Both the position numbers and the translations under genes were made by a program. The notes under the pieces are model-generated. The model was not told the DNA's origin and did not search any database. It worked only from the letters and a program-made list of their open reading frames with translations. This document shows positions 8,449-18,238 of a DNA stretch of 20,474 nt, in pieces. Origin of the DNA: Seminavis robusta (lineage: Eukaryota > Bacillariophyta > Bacillariophyceae > Naviculales > Naviculaceae). The first letter of the stretch is position 1. Each line of letters starts with the position of its first letter. The DNA lies in the NCBI GenBank assembly GCA_903772945.1, contig CAICTM010001941.1:1-20474 (forward strand), written 5' to 3'.

Positions 8449-9652
8449 ATGAACGCCACAAAGAGCAGATCATTGATTCGGTCTCTAGCCGCTGCATCTA
8501 CTTCCTCAGTCGCAGCGCTGACCGTATATGACAGCAGTGGCAAGGGAACACATAATTATCCCACCAATGTTCCCACTACCGCAATCTCTGGTCCACTTTC
8601 TTTCGGTGGATTGTCTGTGATGAGGGGTGTTACAACATGTTGCGAGGCACCACAAAAATCGCCCATGGAAACTACAGGTCGTCCTTCTTGGCTTCGCCGT
8701 ACATTGGCATCCCTTCGACTATCGTCTCTACCCATTCCCCGCCTGATTGTCCCGGGCGATCCCGCCTTTGTCATGGATCCTCGGCTCTTACAAAAGCGCC
8801 AAGACGATGAGATCCAAATGCAAGAACTGGTTCGAACTGCCATTGCATCCCGGGAGCACCGCAAGAATCCCAAAGCGCTCCAAGAGCTCAATGATAAGTG
8901 TTTGGAGCTTGCGTACGGGGAAGGTGTCACCATGAAGATTCGACAGGATTTTATTCATGTAAGTTAGTTAGAATGGAATCGATATGGTATTTTACTCTGA
9001 ATACTGATGTTCTCATTCTTTTGATCTTGCTTCTTTACTAAAATTATGGTTGCAGAGACACGGATGTACAGGATGGACCGATGACGTGTTGGATGCCATC
9101 ATTGAGTTGGGCAAGGATCGAGGCGTGGTAGAAATTGGAGCAGGCAATGGTCAATGGGCCAGAGCCATCATGGATCGATCCACATCAACAATCCACAACA
9201 ACAGCAACAATAATGACACTCGACGGAAAAAGAAGTTTGATCTCGTCTTGGCATTCGATGACCGAAGCGAATTGCCATTGGATCAACAAGTCTTTAACAA
9301 AAAGACTCAGATACATCGGGATTACTTTTACGATAAAGTCAAAAAGTGCGATGCCAACTTCTCCAATACACTGCGACACTGGGAATGCCGGGGGCGAGTA
9401 CTGCTGCTGGTGTACCCACCACCAGGGGACATGGCCATTAACGCTGTAGAACAGTACGTATCCGCGGCACCCATCAACGACACGGTAATCTACGTGGGAG
9501 AGGGAAGGGGAGGAGCCAATGCAAACGAGGCACTCTTTGATCAGTTGGAAAGTGGAGACTGGATTTTGATGAGAGTCATGAAGGTGAAGAGCTTTGGGTC
9601 CAAAGGATATGAGCAACTGTACATTCTCAAACGGAGGAATCCTCAATCTTAG
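8449..9652 (+). CDS. class I SAM-dependent methyltransferase-like protein (2 exons)
   Basis: Exon 1 is 8449-8958 and exon 2 is 9056-9652, with a 97-bp GTAAGT...TTGCAG intron, giving 368 aa. The N-terminal 25 residues are rich in Ser, Ala, Arg and Lys with no acidic residue, suggesting a mitochondrial presequence (inference). After a family-specific N-terminal region, exon 2 opens with a glycine-rich nucleotide-binding motif EIGAGNGQW (E196 to W204), motif I of Rossmann-fold methyltransferases. Later come LLLVYPPP (about 286-293), where methyltransferases place their catalytic-loop motif, then GDMA, and YVGEGRGG from residue 316. The run 'GAG-G-WA ... YPP ... YVGE ... WILMRV' is shared by a loosely annotated family of putative methyltransferases in protists and bacteria. 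The substrate is unknown. A low-complexity Ser/Thr/Asn insertion follows motif I. Confidence 0.78.
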
Positions 9653-10511
9653 CTATTGGCTTGCTACCGCTTGACGAAGATACCTAGCTTCATGATGAGA
9701 TGACTGACTACGGGTAGGAATGCTACAAAGCTTACCGAACCGATGTGGGCGGCCATCATGTACAAGGAGGCTCTTTGCTTTTTCAGGCTTTGGGCATCCG
9801 GGCGCCGTCAGAAGAGCTTTCAGCATAGGCGTAATCGTTTCTCGACAGTGTTCAACATGGACAACACAACACAACACAACAAAAAAGACAACACTGTTTT
9901 GCTGCTAACGTACGGGCAGGTCTACCTGACCTACTTATTTAGTCTGACAGAGAGAAGTGAGCCACTCTCCACTCACCAACAACAGATAGCTTTTGTTCCT
10001 CCCTTCTGCTGCGTCGGTTCTTCATCCGTCCCGATGATACCGTACAGTACTGGTAGTAGGTTCCTTTTTGTATTATACCCTACCGGTACGGTTTTAGCAA
10101 AGAGCACTTGTATCATACGTCAATTTCCCTTTTCCTGGCCCATTCAGAAGTCAGAGATTGGAGATCGTCCCGAGTACATGATGTATTGAAGGGTCCAAGC
10201 AGTCCGAATAACCCTGCTTAGCCGGTGTAAGACTAGTGACTCAGAAAGGAAGGGATCGTGGATTCTCGCAAGAGTGACCCTCTCCGTTGTTTGATGCGAC
10301 ACAAAAAGCCGACAACCTTTCTGCTCAATGACATTGCATGGATGCCTTGTCTATTATAGTCTACCAGCAAGCTAGTTAGTTCCTACATCGATCTGTGATT
10401 CCTCCTCCTCCTCATTAACAGGCCAGGTTGGCTGATTGACTGATTTCCCGTTGATTGAAAAAGGAATCAATTCCCAACTACGGTACTGTCATACAGCACA
10501 GATTGATCACT
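9653..10511. other. intergenic, promoter side of the SLC35-like gene
   Basis: About 860 bp. One open frame of 148 codons (9743-10189, +) is present, but it runs over a pentanucleotide repeat, has no recognisable domain and is probably chance. The region also holds TACCGGTA at 10081-10088, ACGTCA at 10117-10122 and a (CCT)n run near 10400. An extended reading frame at 10455-10511 is in frame with the SLC35-like gene but begins at TTG, so it was left out. Confidence 0.55.
9861..9880 (+). repeat. (ACAAC)4 microsatellite
   Basis: Four exact tandem copies of the pentamer ACAAC, followed by an A-rich tract, in non-coding DNA downstream of the methyltransferase-like gene. Confidence 0.9.
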
Positions 10512-11965
10512 ATGTACAGCACAGTCGGCAGCCCTGTGTCCTCCCCGGAAGACCGAGGGCCGTTTTCGAATTTGGAAGGATGGGGCCTCTCAAAAAATGG
10601 TCGATTAGGTTCCGTTTTGTACAATCCCAAAACAAGAGCCCTGTACCAAGAGCACTGTGCCTACCTGCCAGCAATGGCCGGATGGTTCCTCTTTTCCTCC
10701 CTTTTGTCCAGCTACAATAAGCTCGTGTTTGGGAAGGATCACATGGATTTCCCATGCCCCTTGATCCTGACCAGTATGCACTTTTTGGCACAGTGGGTGT
10801 TCAGTGTCGCCATGTGCAAACTATTCCCCCTCACATTTGGTTCCCAGCGAGTCGACGACATGAGTTGGTCGGAATTTCTATGCATCAGTGTCCCCTGTGG
10901 ATTTGTCACATCCGGTGATGTGGGATTGAGCAATCTATCGCTGGTATCCATATCCATTACATTCTACACAATGATCAAGGCATCCACACCAATATTCGTC
11001 CTGACTTGGGGGTACTTTTTTGGGATTATTGAGATTACCTGGCCGTTGATTGGGGTGGTCCTTGTCATTGTTCTGGGAGAGTTCTTGACGGTGGCTGGAG
11101 AAGTGGATTTCGCATTCAAAGGATTCCTTCTCTGTCTCATGGCATCCGTTCTGAGTGGGGCCAGATGGACCTTGGTACAACTCAAAATCCAAAAAATGGA
11201 CCCGCCGTTAAAGACGTCGGTTGCCACCATGAGAGTACTGGCTCCCTTTATGTGTGTTACCATGGTCGTGGTTTCCATTTTGCTGGAAAACCCACGGGAG
11301 AAACTAAAAGATTACATGGATTCCTGGAAAACAATTTCCTTTGTTCTCGGACTGGGAATGGGAGGAGCCTGTTTGGCCGTCTTGATGATCCTTTGCGAAT
11401 TCTATTTGATCATGCACAGCAATGCCGTGGTGTTGATGATTGGAGGTGTCATTAAGGAAATTCTCACCATCTTTATTGGGTAAGTCTGCTTACATCGGAT
11501 GAACTTTCTTGTCGAGAGGAAAGGTAGTTTGTTTTGGTTGTGACTCACAGTCAGCTGCTGCCTTGCTGGTTATCATAATGGATTGGCAGTGTCGGATTCT
11601 TCGGAGACACTATCAATTTCGTCAACTTTTTGGGCTGTTGTGTCGTCTTTGCAGGAGTCATTCTGTACAAGGTGACTCATCATATGGAGAAACCAGCGGA
11701 CGGCGAACACATCCCCATACCGACAATGGACAAGGATTTCAGCGAAAATGACAATAATGCACCGAACGGTAAGGAACGGCTACAGCCTGACTCTGGTGGA
11801 CTGGATAGTAGCGATCGATTCCTGGACGAGGATTCCGAAAGATGGAGGGAACGCGAGAAGGATGGCATTGAACTGCCTGCCTCCAATTCACTTCGAAGTC
11901 GCAACAGCAGCGATGGTACCAATGCCAATGCCAGTCCCAAGACCACCAAGATGATGATCGTCTAG
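10512..11965 (+). CDS. SLC35C2-like nucleotide-sugar / triose-phosphate translocator family transporter (2 exons)
   Basis: Exon 1 is 10512-11479 and exon 2 is 11590-11965. The 110-bp intron starts GTAAGT and ends GGCAG, giving 447 aa. This is a drug/metabolite-transporter superfamily protein with about ten hydrophobic helices from residue 54 to about 352. Hallmarks are GDVGLSNLSLVSISITFYTM (125-144) followed by KASTPIFVL, GARWTLVQ (206-213) in the helix where SLC35C2 has IRWTLTQ, a conserved KE pair (315-316) and the final GDTINFVNFLG helix encoded by exon 2. These favour SLC35C2/TPT-family members, which exchange nucleotide sugars or phosphorylated sugars in Golgi/ER membranes. The last 90 or so residues are an Asp/Glu/Ser-rich cytosolic tail. 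No plastid leader is visible. The first ATG in frame is 10512; upstream frame continuity starts at a TTG. The neighbouring GT92 gene acts in the same compartment. Confidence 0.87.
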
Positions 11966-12126
11966 CTAGTGGTTGAGTTGTGTTTTGCTTTCCAGAACAT
12001 GCTCGCGCAGAGCCAACAATCTGCTAAACGTTGAAACACAGTACCGTATGATGAAATGAACGCGACAATGAGAATTCTTTCGGAAGTGCGTGTTGGTACT
12101 ACCAACCAACGCGGTCTGTCTATTGT

Positions 12127-12141
12127 TACGGTACGGTACGG
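12127..12141 (+). repeat. (TACGG)3 short tandem repeat
   Basis: Three copies of TACGG followed by TACTG, between the convergent 3' ends of the SLC35-like and SCO1 genes (only 205 bp apart). It is related to the GGTAC-rich words elsewhere in the window. Confidence 0.8.
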
Positions 12142-12170
12142 TACTGACTGTACCAAACTGTACTCCTCAA

Positions 12171-13351
12171 TCAATACGTGGGAACAAATGTCATTCGCTC
12201 CACAATTTTCTCGACAACATCGGAAGAACGCATGGATTGTGTGAAACAATCTGCGAGATCCCCCGTGTCGTCATGAAAGTAAATGACAATGGAATGATCG
12301 ACCAAATAATCCCCATCCGGTGATTCATCGGCTTTGCTCACGTACACCCTGTATTTTTTGGCCATGGCCTGCACTTGGTCGGGTGCTCCCGTGAGAAAGA
12401 TGTAACTGGGATGGAAATCGTTTCCATACTCCCGCAATGCTTTGAGGGAGTCTCGTGCGGGATCGACACTGACAAAGAGTGGTACAATATTTTGGTGTAG
12501 TTTTGGATATTTTTCTTTGAGTGTATCCATGACTTTTCCCACCTTGACCATTTCCGAGGGACAGATGTCGGGACATCTAGCAAATCCAAAGTATAGCAAT
12601 AACCATTTGCCTTTGAATTGTTCGCTAGTGACTAGGTTCCCATCTAGATCAATCAATGTCCATGGTCCACCAATGGCGGGCTTTCCGGCTGTACCGTACA
12701 TTAGGTTTGGCAAAAGCAAAGGGAAAAAACAGATGAGTAAGTAAGTAAGCAGGAAGGCACCAAGAGAATTCAGTCAATCAGAGCACTGGGGATGCAGGTA
12801 GCTAGAAATCAAGACATGAGAACTCTGCAAAAACACTATAAACAACCTGGAATAAGCAAGAGAAATGAAATCAAACAAAACGTGAGCCACTAATGAATCC
12901 TTCGTTTCCACTCATACATGACATTGTATGTAACTGTAGTCTTTCTCTGACTCACACAGAAAAGAAAGCTCCTCTACATGTTTTGCACATTGTTGCACTC
13001 ACCGGCGCCAAATGCATCCTCTTCTGGGAACCATCCCCAGGGCGTTCGTTTGAATTTTCGCTTGGCTAGTACTTCTGGATTGGGCGACCATCCATCGGAC
13101 TCACTGGAAACGACCTTTCTCATGGCTTGTTCTAATCTCCGTTCTCGTTCTAGTTTGTAGTATGCCGTGACGGACGCGGCAGCAATTCCCACCAAGAACA
13201 ATGACATCCAACTGACGGGGCCCTTGTTCTTGGTGGGATCCGGTGGTGGTGGAGTTGAAGAGAAGGGTCGTCGAAGCTGCTGCCATCGACTGGGAAGTTG
13301 CCTGGAATTGGCGACCTTTAACATGCGGCTAGTAGAACGGATCGATAGCAT
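12171..13351 (-). CDS. SCO1: SCO1/SenC mitochondrial copper chaperone (2 exons)
   Basis: Exon 1 is 13351-13003 and exon 2 is 12688-12171, giving 288 aa. The 314-bp intron (GTGAGT...GTACAG) is about three times the window's usual size. SCO proteins deliver copper to the CuA site of cytochrome c oxidase subunit II at the inner mitochondrial membrane. Seen here: a basic N-terminal presequence (residues 1-31, rich in Arg and Ser); a single membrane helix at about 46-65; the GKPAIGGPW entry block at the exon junction; the thioredoxin-fold copper site C155-P-D-I-C159; VSVDPARDS; and the third copper ligand H248 in VDHSIVIYF. All three metal ligands are intact, so the protein is probably active. The frame is open upstream of 13351, but MLSIRSTSRML begins a normal presequence and is preferred. 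It is head-to-head with the GT92 gene and convergent with the SLC35-like gene. Confidence 0.93.
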
Positions 13352-13744
13352 GGTGTCGTCTTGTGATGTTTCCTTATTGAAGCTTGAGAAAAGCAAGGGG
13401 AGACTACTACAGCTACAACCACCTTCGACGAGTGGTTGGATGGCAACCGAAAACCGAAACAAACAAGGACGAAAGATCCAATGAGTCAGAATGCATTCCC
13501 GTACTGTGGAGGACTGAGTTCGTGAACCGAAAAAGTCATACTGGTTGAAGATGACCATGCAAATGACTGCCCCTCTTCCCTTGGACACCGACCAAGAAAA
13601 AGCTGTTTGTGGACAACGAACGGCCACAATTGTTTTTGTTGACCTGACCACCCAGCATCACATCCACTCCAGAGTAGAGGTATCCCGACACTGCAGAGCA
13701 TATAACAACCACCAATCTACTGTATCAATCAATCTTATCACACC
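13352..13744. promoter_or_regulatory. divergent promoter region, SCO1 / GT92
   Basis: This 393-bp interval lies between two outward start codons. No gene and no strong palindrome were seen. The plus-strand gene has a good initiation context (CACCATGG). No shared regulatory word was recognised. Confidence 0.45.
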
Positions 13745-16380
13745 ATGGCCATGTCCAACCCGTATGGCGCTGCCAAGCAAGTGAAGCGGAATCTGGGCAG
13801 CAAAAATGGGCAACAACGGAAAAAGGCCATCTCGCCCACCATGCTGTTTGGACTCTTATTTTTCGTGGTCATTGGCATTTACGCAACCGTAGTGGCGTGG
13901 TTCTCCTCAGCGACCTCTTCCCCACTCCACAATGCACCCGCTGCCAATGATATTCGAAGACGAAATTCAATCACTACCAGCGATAGCAATGCCAATAACA
14001 TCAACGATATCCCACCACAGAAACTGCAAGAAGAAGAAGAAAGCCCTCCTCAGGATCAGCAAGAACAGAATGGCAATAATGGAGTGGAATCTGCCGAAGA
14101 AAAAGGTCTGAAAGCATTGCAGCAAATAGTCAAGCAGGAGAAACGGCAACCCATTGTCAAGCGATTCCGACCCAAACCCAAAGGAGACGGCATCAAACCA
14201 CAAGCTCTAGTAGCTGGCAGTAGTAACAACCAAGAGGAACAGCCACAAGACCAAGATGAAGTTCATCCAGATCCAGAGCACATTATGAAAGCATTCGTAG
14301 AACCCATTCGATTCGAAGACTGGGAAGTCAAGCCATTGCCTCTACGAACCAGTACGACCGCCAAAAAACACTTGCTGGAAGAAATCGCATTCCCAAAAGT
14401 CAACTCTTGCAAACGACTCCCCGAACGATGGCCCGCCGATGAATATCCCGATCAAGATACCTTTTTGCCATGGATACACGATGTTTTTCCCACCGATGAT
14501 GGAAAATTCATTCAAATTGTCGCACAGAATCGACGACGCTGTCACACGGGAACCACCGAAGAAGAACTCCGTATTCTCGTCAAGACACAACCATCGGTGG
14601 CACTCTTTCAACACGTACCCGTCAAACGCATTACCGATACGAATGGCAATCCACGCTATCAATTGTGTCCTCATGAAGATGCCGATCCCGATGGTGTCGC
14701 CACACGATTCATTTGTCGATTCAAACCCACCATGGAAGAAACACTCTCCGTATTCAACTTTGACTACGATTGGGCTGCCTTTCGCAAAAAACAACGACAC
14801 ACGTTCAAATTCGACGATGGGGGCATCAAATCCGTACACACGTCGCAACTCATTTTCAAATGTCCCGTACCAGAGGGATTGCAAGAATCCATCAAATCGG
14901 GAGACGCCGTTCAGAATGATTTTGCCACTATCTTTATGGATCTGATCCCCATTCGGACGCCACCTCGCTATGGGGCGCCCAATATGTTCTTTCAACCGCG
15001 ATACAACGAATCGTTGGTGGTCGACAAAGCAGAACGATTCGATGCCGACATGGAGTGGGGCAAAGACCACATTTTGCCCAAAATTGAAGATTCGGGACGC
15101 TGGGAGAATATCCCCATTTGTCGCACCAGTTTGAAAGAATATTATCCCGACAATGACGACAATAATGACAATAATAAGAAACTGGCGGTTCCTGGGAAAC
15201 CCGACAAAAAACACCGATTGGTGTCGTGCATTTGGGGAGCGGCAGGCTATTCCACCAGAGGAAACCGATTTGCCATTAATGACGGACAGAGACGATTGTT
15301 GGAGTGGATCCACTTTAACAAAATGCTCGGATTTGATCACTTTTATCTCTACGACAACAGCTACGCATTTTCCAATGAAATCACACTCAAACCCATTGCA
15401 GACTTGTTTCCAGGAGAAGTCACATACATCAAGTGGCCCTTTCAGATTTGCAACAACAACCCCAACAACGTCGATAGTCCTGGAGAGAGGTCGTCGCAGT
15501 ATGCTGCAGAATCGTCGTGTCGGCTGCGGTTTGGACCGCATGTGGAATGGATTGGACAATACGACATTGATGAGTACATTGTACCGATGGGCAGCTACAC
15601 GAGCATTTTGCCAATCCTAGACAACCTGGATAAGGAAGGAAAGAAGATTATCTCCTTTGGATCTTGGCGATCCTGGCCTCGACGGGACTTCATTGCGTAA
15701 GTGTGCTACGGGAGCTTTTGCAGCGGTGGTTTCTGCGATTTTTTAATTGTGTTACTATTGCTTACACCTGCTTACACCTGCTGTCGTCACTCTTTTTTAA
15801 CAGGGAACCTGAACCAATCGATGACCCACAGGCTTGTGGAAAAAGGGAACAGTGCTTCAATCTGCAGGTGCCACTCAAGCACACCATGCTGCAGGCTTAC
15901 AATTGCGACAGACAATCCGGGCCCAAAAAGAAGGTCATGCCCGCCGAGAAACAAATCTACAAACCAGAGTATGTGAGACAACACTTCATCCACTATTCAT
16001 CGGTGACGGCGTTGTCAGAACTGAGCAAGTCTGAGTTTGAAAAGGCTGGGTATAACTGGCAGAGAACTAGGGCCTTCCCCGATCCACTTTCTCGGTTTGG
16101 CGATGAACTGCACGAAGCAACAATGCTACACACCAAAGCTGTTGCTACACCGGACACTACCGGTTGGCTGAAATCGTGCATGGACAAGTACAATGGACAT
16201 TTCATGTGCAGAATAGGAGTTCCATTCCCAGACGACTACGATGAGAAGAAGCATGGTACAGCAGACGAGACGAACTGGGCTTACAACTGCTACCCCAACA
16301 AAAGGATTGATGGCTACTGGGCGCCACTGCTCGAAGAAGCAATCAACAAGGAGCACGGGCACATGTTCCAGCAACAGTAG
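13745..16380 (+). CDS. family 92 glycosyltransferase (GT92/DUF23), type II membrane protein (2 exons)
   Basis: Exon 1 is 13745-15696 and exon 2 is 15804-16380. The 107-bp intron runs from GTAAGT to AACAG, giving 842 aa. The layout is that of a Golgi type II enzyme: a basic cytosolic tail (1-30), one membrane helix (about 33-53), a long Gln/Glu/Asn-rich stem to about residue 200, then the lumenal part. The catalytic domain begins near residue 490 (RLVSCIWGAAGY) and continues with LEWIHFNKMLGFDHFYLYDN, the metal-binding DxD-type motif D607-I-D609-E610 in GQYDIDEYIVP, FGSW, and HFIHY (711-715) in exon 2. This order is typical of GT92 proteins, some of which are galactosyltransferases in animals; the donor and acceptor here are unknown. 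Residues about 200-480 form an extra region not recognised. The SLC35-like transporter nearby could supply a sugar donor, though linkage alone does not show that. Confidence 0.9.
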
Positions 16381-16830
16381 TCCTAAGACGAATATTCTTG
16401 CGCGGGCTATTTCCATCATCAAATGGCAGGAGTTTTGGAGGACAGCAGCCGTCGATACAGCATTTTTGTGGGACAAAGCCGCGAGATACCCTGGTGCTGG
16501 CTGCGTGGACAACAACACTACTACAACTCAGTATGAGGACTACCATAGGTTGCCAAAGCGGGCTTGGTGGGAGAAGCGCATTTTGAATGTCCCTGCTGTT
16601 CTTGGCTACCGTATATCGATTTGTTCCCGATCTGGTTCCTGGCCAGACAACCACCAGCTACCCCACAGACAACAATAAGTAAACTATGCACACTTAGTCA
16701 GCAAACCAACACAGAACTTCGTCATTGTTTTATTCTAGGCATGTAATGGTCGACGAGGCAGGAGCAGCTTGTTTTTCATTCAGGAGTCGTCACCGGCACC
16801 AAAATTTCTTCTTCCCGCCAGCTATCATAG
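16381..16830. other. intergenic between convergent GT92 and La-motif genes
   Basis: About 450 bp. A plus-strand frame stays open from inside the GT92 exon to 16678 (145 codons) but has no recognisable domain and lies in a different frame from GT92. Probably 3' untranslated sequence of both genes. Confidence 0.5.
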
Positions 16831-17526
16831 TTAGTAGTCGTAGAGAGCTCTCAAAACATAGCCAGCATCATCGTCCCAAGGCTTGACACCACATTCAAGA
16901 AGTCTGCCACAACGGTACCCGGAAAATCCATGGCTCCCTTCATCAAATCCGTAGTCACTGTAGCTGTCGTATCGACGTCGCCTCTGATAGTCGCTTTGGC
17001 TTCGGAAAGTTGGCAACTTCTTGTTTTTTTTCCGCCGAATCAAAAAAGTGCCTTCTTCCTCTGCATCTTCCATTGTTTCAACTTCTTCGGACGACTTCAA
17101 TGCCTCCACCACCTGCCTAGCTGTAGTAACGTTCATGGATTGGATGCGAGGAGCGGACAAAATGTATTTTATGTCAATCCAACCATTGCCATGTGGGCTG
17201 CTAATGATTTTGCTCCTATAGAATTTATCTTTCTTCAAGTTGGCGTTGGAAAGATAGTATTCCACCTGGGTTTGCAGCTCTTCTTCATCATGATCATTCT
17301 GAACAGTAATCTTCCAGTCGTCCTTTTTGGTAGTCTTTTTGCGAGTCTCTTTTGAATGGTCGTTCTTCTTACGTTTGTTTGCTGGAGTGCTACCGGTCGC
17401 GGCTGTATTCATGGCAGCGCCCTTGGGAAAGAAGGAATCCAACGTTTTCTGGGGGTTCGTCTTGCTCAGATTTCCGCCAGAGGCTGCGCCAAAGTAGTTT
17501 TTGATATTCGTTTGCTTTTTCGGCAT
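16831..17526 (-). CDS. La-motif RNA-binding protein with two N-terminal PIP boxes
   Basis: A single exon of 231 aa, ATG at 17526 and TAA at 16831-16833. Residues 83-165 form a La-type winged-helix domain: QVEYYLSNANLKKDKF, then GWIDIKYILSAPRIQSM, a V-ALKSSEEVE helix and an IRRKK end. La motifs bind 3' ends of RNA. No RRM follows, unlike classical La proteins. The N-terminus shows two matches to the PCNA-interacting consensus Q-x-x-[ILM]-x-x-[FY]-[FY]: Q5-TN-I8-KN-Y11-F12 and Q26-KT-L29-DS-F32-F33 followed by PK, the second resembling the MSH6 and XPG motifs. A basic stretch (51-68, KRKK...RKKTTKK) is a likely nuclear signal. The tail is Arg/Tyr/Asp/Gly-rich (RRRRYDSYSDYG). Nuclear RNA binding tethered to the replication clamp is inferred from these motifs. 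It is convergent with GT92. Confidence 0.82.
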   Translation of the reverse strand: MPKKQTNIKNYFGAASGGNLSKTNPQKTLDSFFPKGAAMNTAATGSTPANKRKKNDHSKETRKKTTKKDDWKITVQNDHDEEELQTQVEYYLSNANLKKDKFYRSKIISSPHGNGWIDIKYILSAPRIQSMNVTTARQVVEALKSSEEVETMEDAEEEGTFLIRRKKNKKLPTFRSQSDYQRRRRYDSYSDYGFDEGSHGFSGYRCGRLLECGVKPWDDDAGYVLRALYDY

Positions 17527-18238
17527 ACTAGTAGTAACACAGTGTAGCTCTTCTGCTGCCTCTTCGTCTGTGATAATGGAGCTTTGAGAGGCAAGAATTG
17601 AAATTGTGCGCCAAAAACTGGATCTTTAGGGTACCGGTGGTTTTTCCAAAGTCAGTGTTCCATCCGCTATTTAGCCGTTTCCTACTAAGGAGTTCCTGCT
17701 TGCTCGTTCTGTCTCTCTTTTTGGCGCTTTTAGCTGCAGTGGCTTCGTGCCAGCCTCGAGGATCCGAAACGCAGCACCTATCAATGGTCTCTTGGGAGAG
17801 AGTTTGGTTCTGGCCGGTGTCTTGCCCATAATAGTGATGCTGCTGTTGGTTTTTGGTGTTGTTATGCCGAACTGTTTGAGAATAACAAGGTGCCCCTCCG
17901 GGTGCGACAACCCAGTTCGTTAAAAGAAGCTTAGTAATAAAGACCCAAGCAAAACCTAACGAACCCCAAACCTGTTTGGACCCACTGATTGAAAGGCTAG
18001 TAGGTCAGTTAAGCTTGCGTCCACAGGTGCCAGTGCCGCCTGACTGATGATCGCAAGTCTGGCTTATCTTGGCAGTATTAGCCATATCATTGCTGCTGGG
18101 CTTGGAGTCAGGGCGTTGTTTTGGACCTTAGGAAATGAATGAGCTGGGACTGTGATGGAAAGGGGGTGGCCCTGGTGTGGGCCCTGAAGTTCGAGTTGAT
18201 TCTGGTTGGTGTAGTGGTGGGTCCAGGGGTGGGGCCAG
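17527..18238. other. intergenic, upstream of La-motif gene and ABC pseudogene
   Basis: About 710 bp. It contains the La gene's promoter side and, towards 18140-18240, a strongly G-rich plus strand (several GGGG runs) leading into the ABC reading frame. GGTACCGGTG occurs near 17631. No gene recognised; an upstream exon of the ABC transporter could be hidden here, but none was found by eye. Confidence 0.5.

Noticed and set aside
9743..10189. 148-codon plus-strand open frame between the methyltransferase-like and SLC35-like genes
   Set aside because: It crosses the (ACAAC)4 repeat, is rich in unrelated residues and shows no domain or signal.
10455..10511. Extended N-terminus of the SLC35-like protein
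   Set aside because: The extension would start at TTG; the first ATG in frame is at 10512, and the extra residues match nothing in the family.
13352..13651. Upstream extension of SCO1 to residue numbering from 13651
   Set aside because: The frame is open but the added 100 residues are Cys/Phe-rich and unlike a presequence, while the start at 13351 gives a typical mitochondrial leader.
14342..15559. 405-codon open frame on the minus strand opposite the GT92 gene
   Set aside because: It begins at TTG, has no recognisable domain and mirrors the GT92 codons, which avoid the triplets that would read as stops in antisense. GT92 motifs on the plus strand are clear.
16381..16678. Open frame continuing after the GT92 stop
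   Set aside because: It is in a different frame from GT92, has no recognised motif, and GT92 already ends with a normal C-terminus; kept only as an intergenic note.
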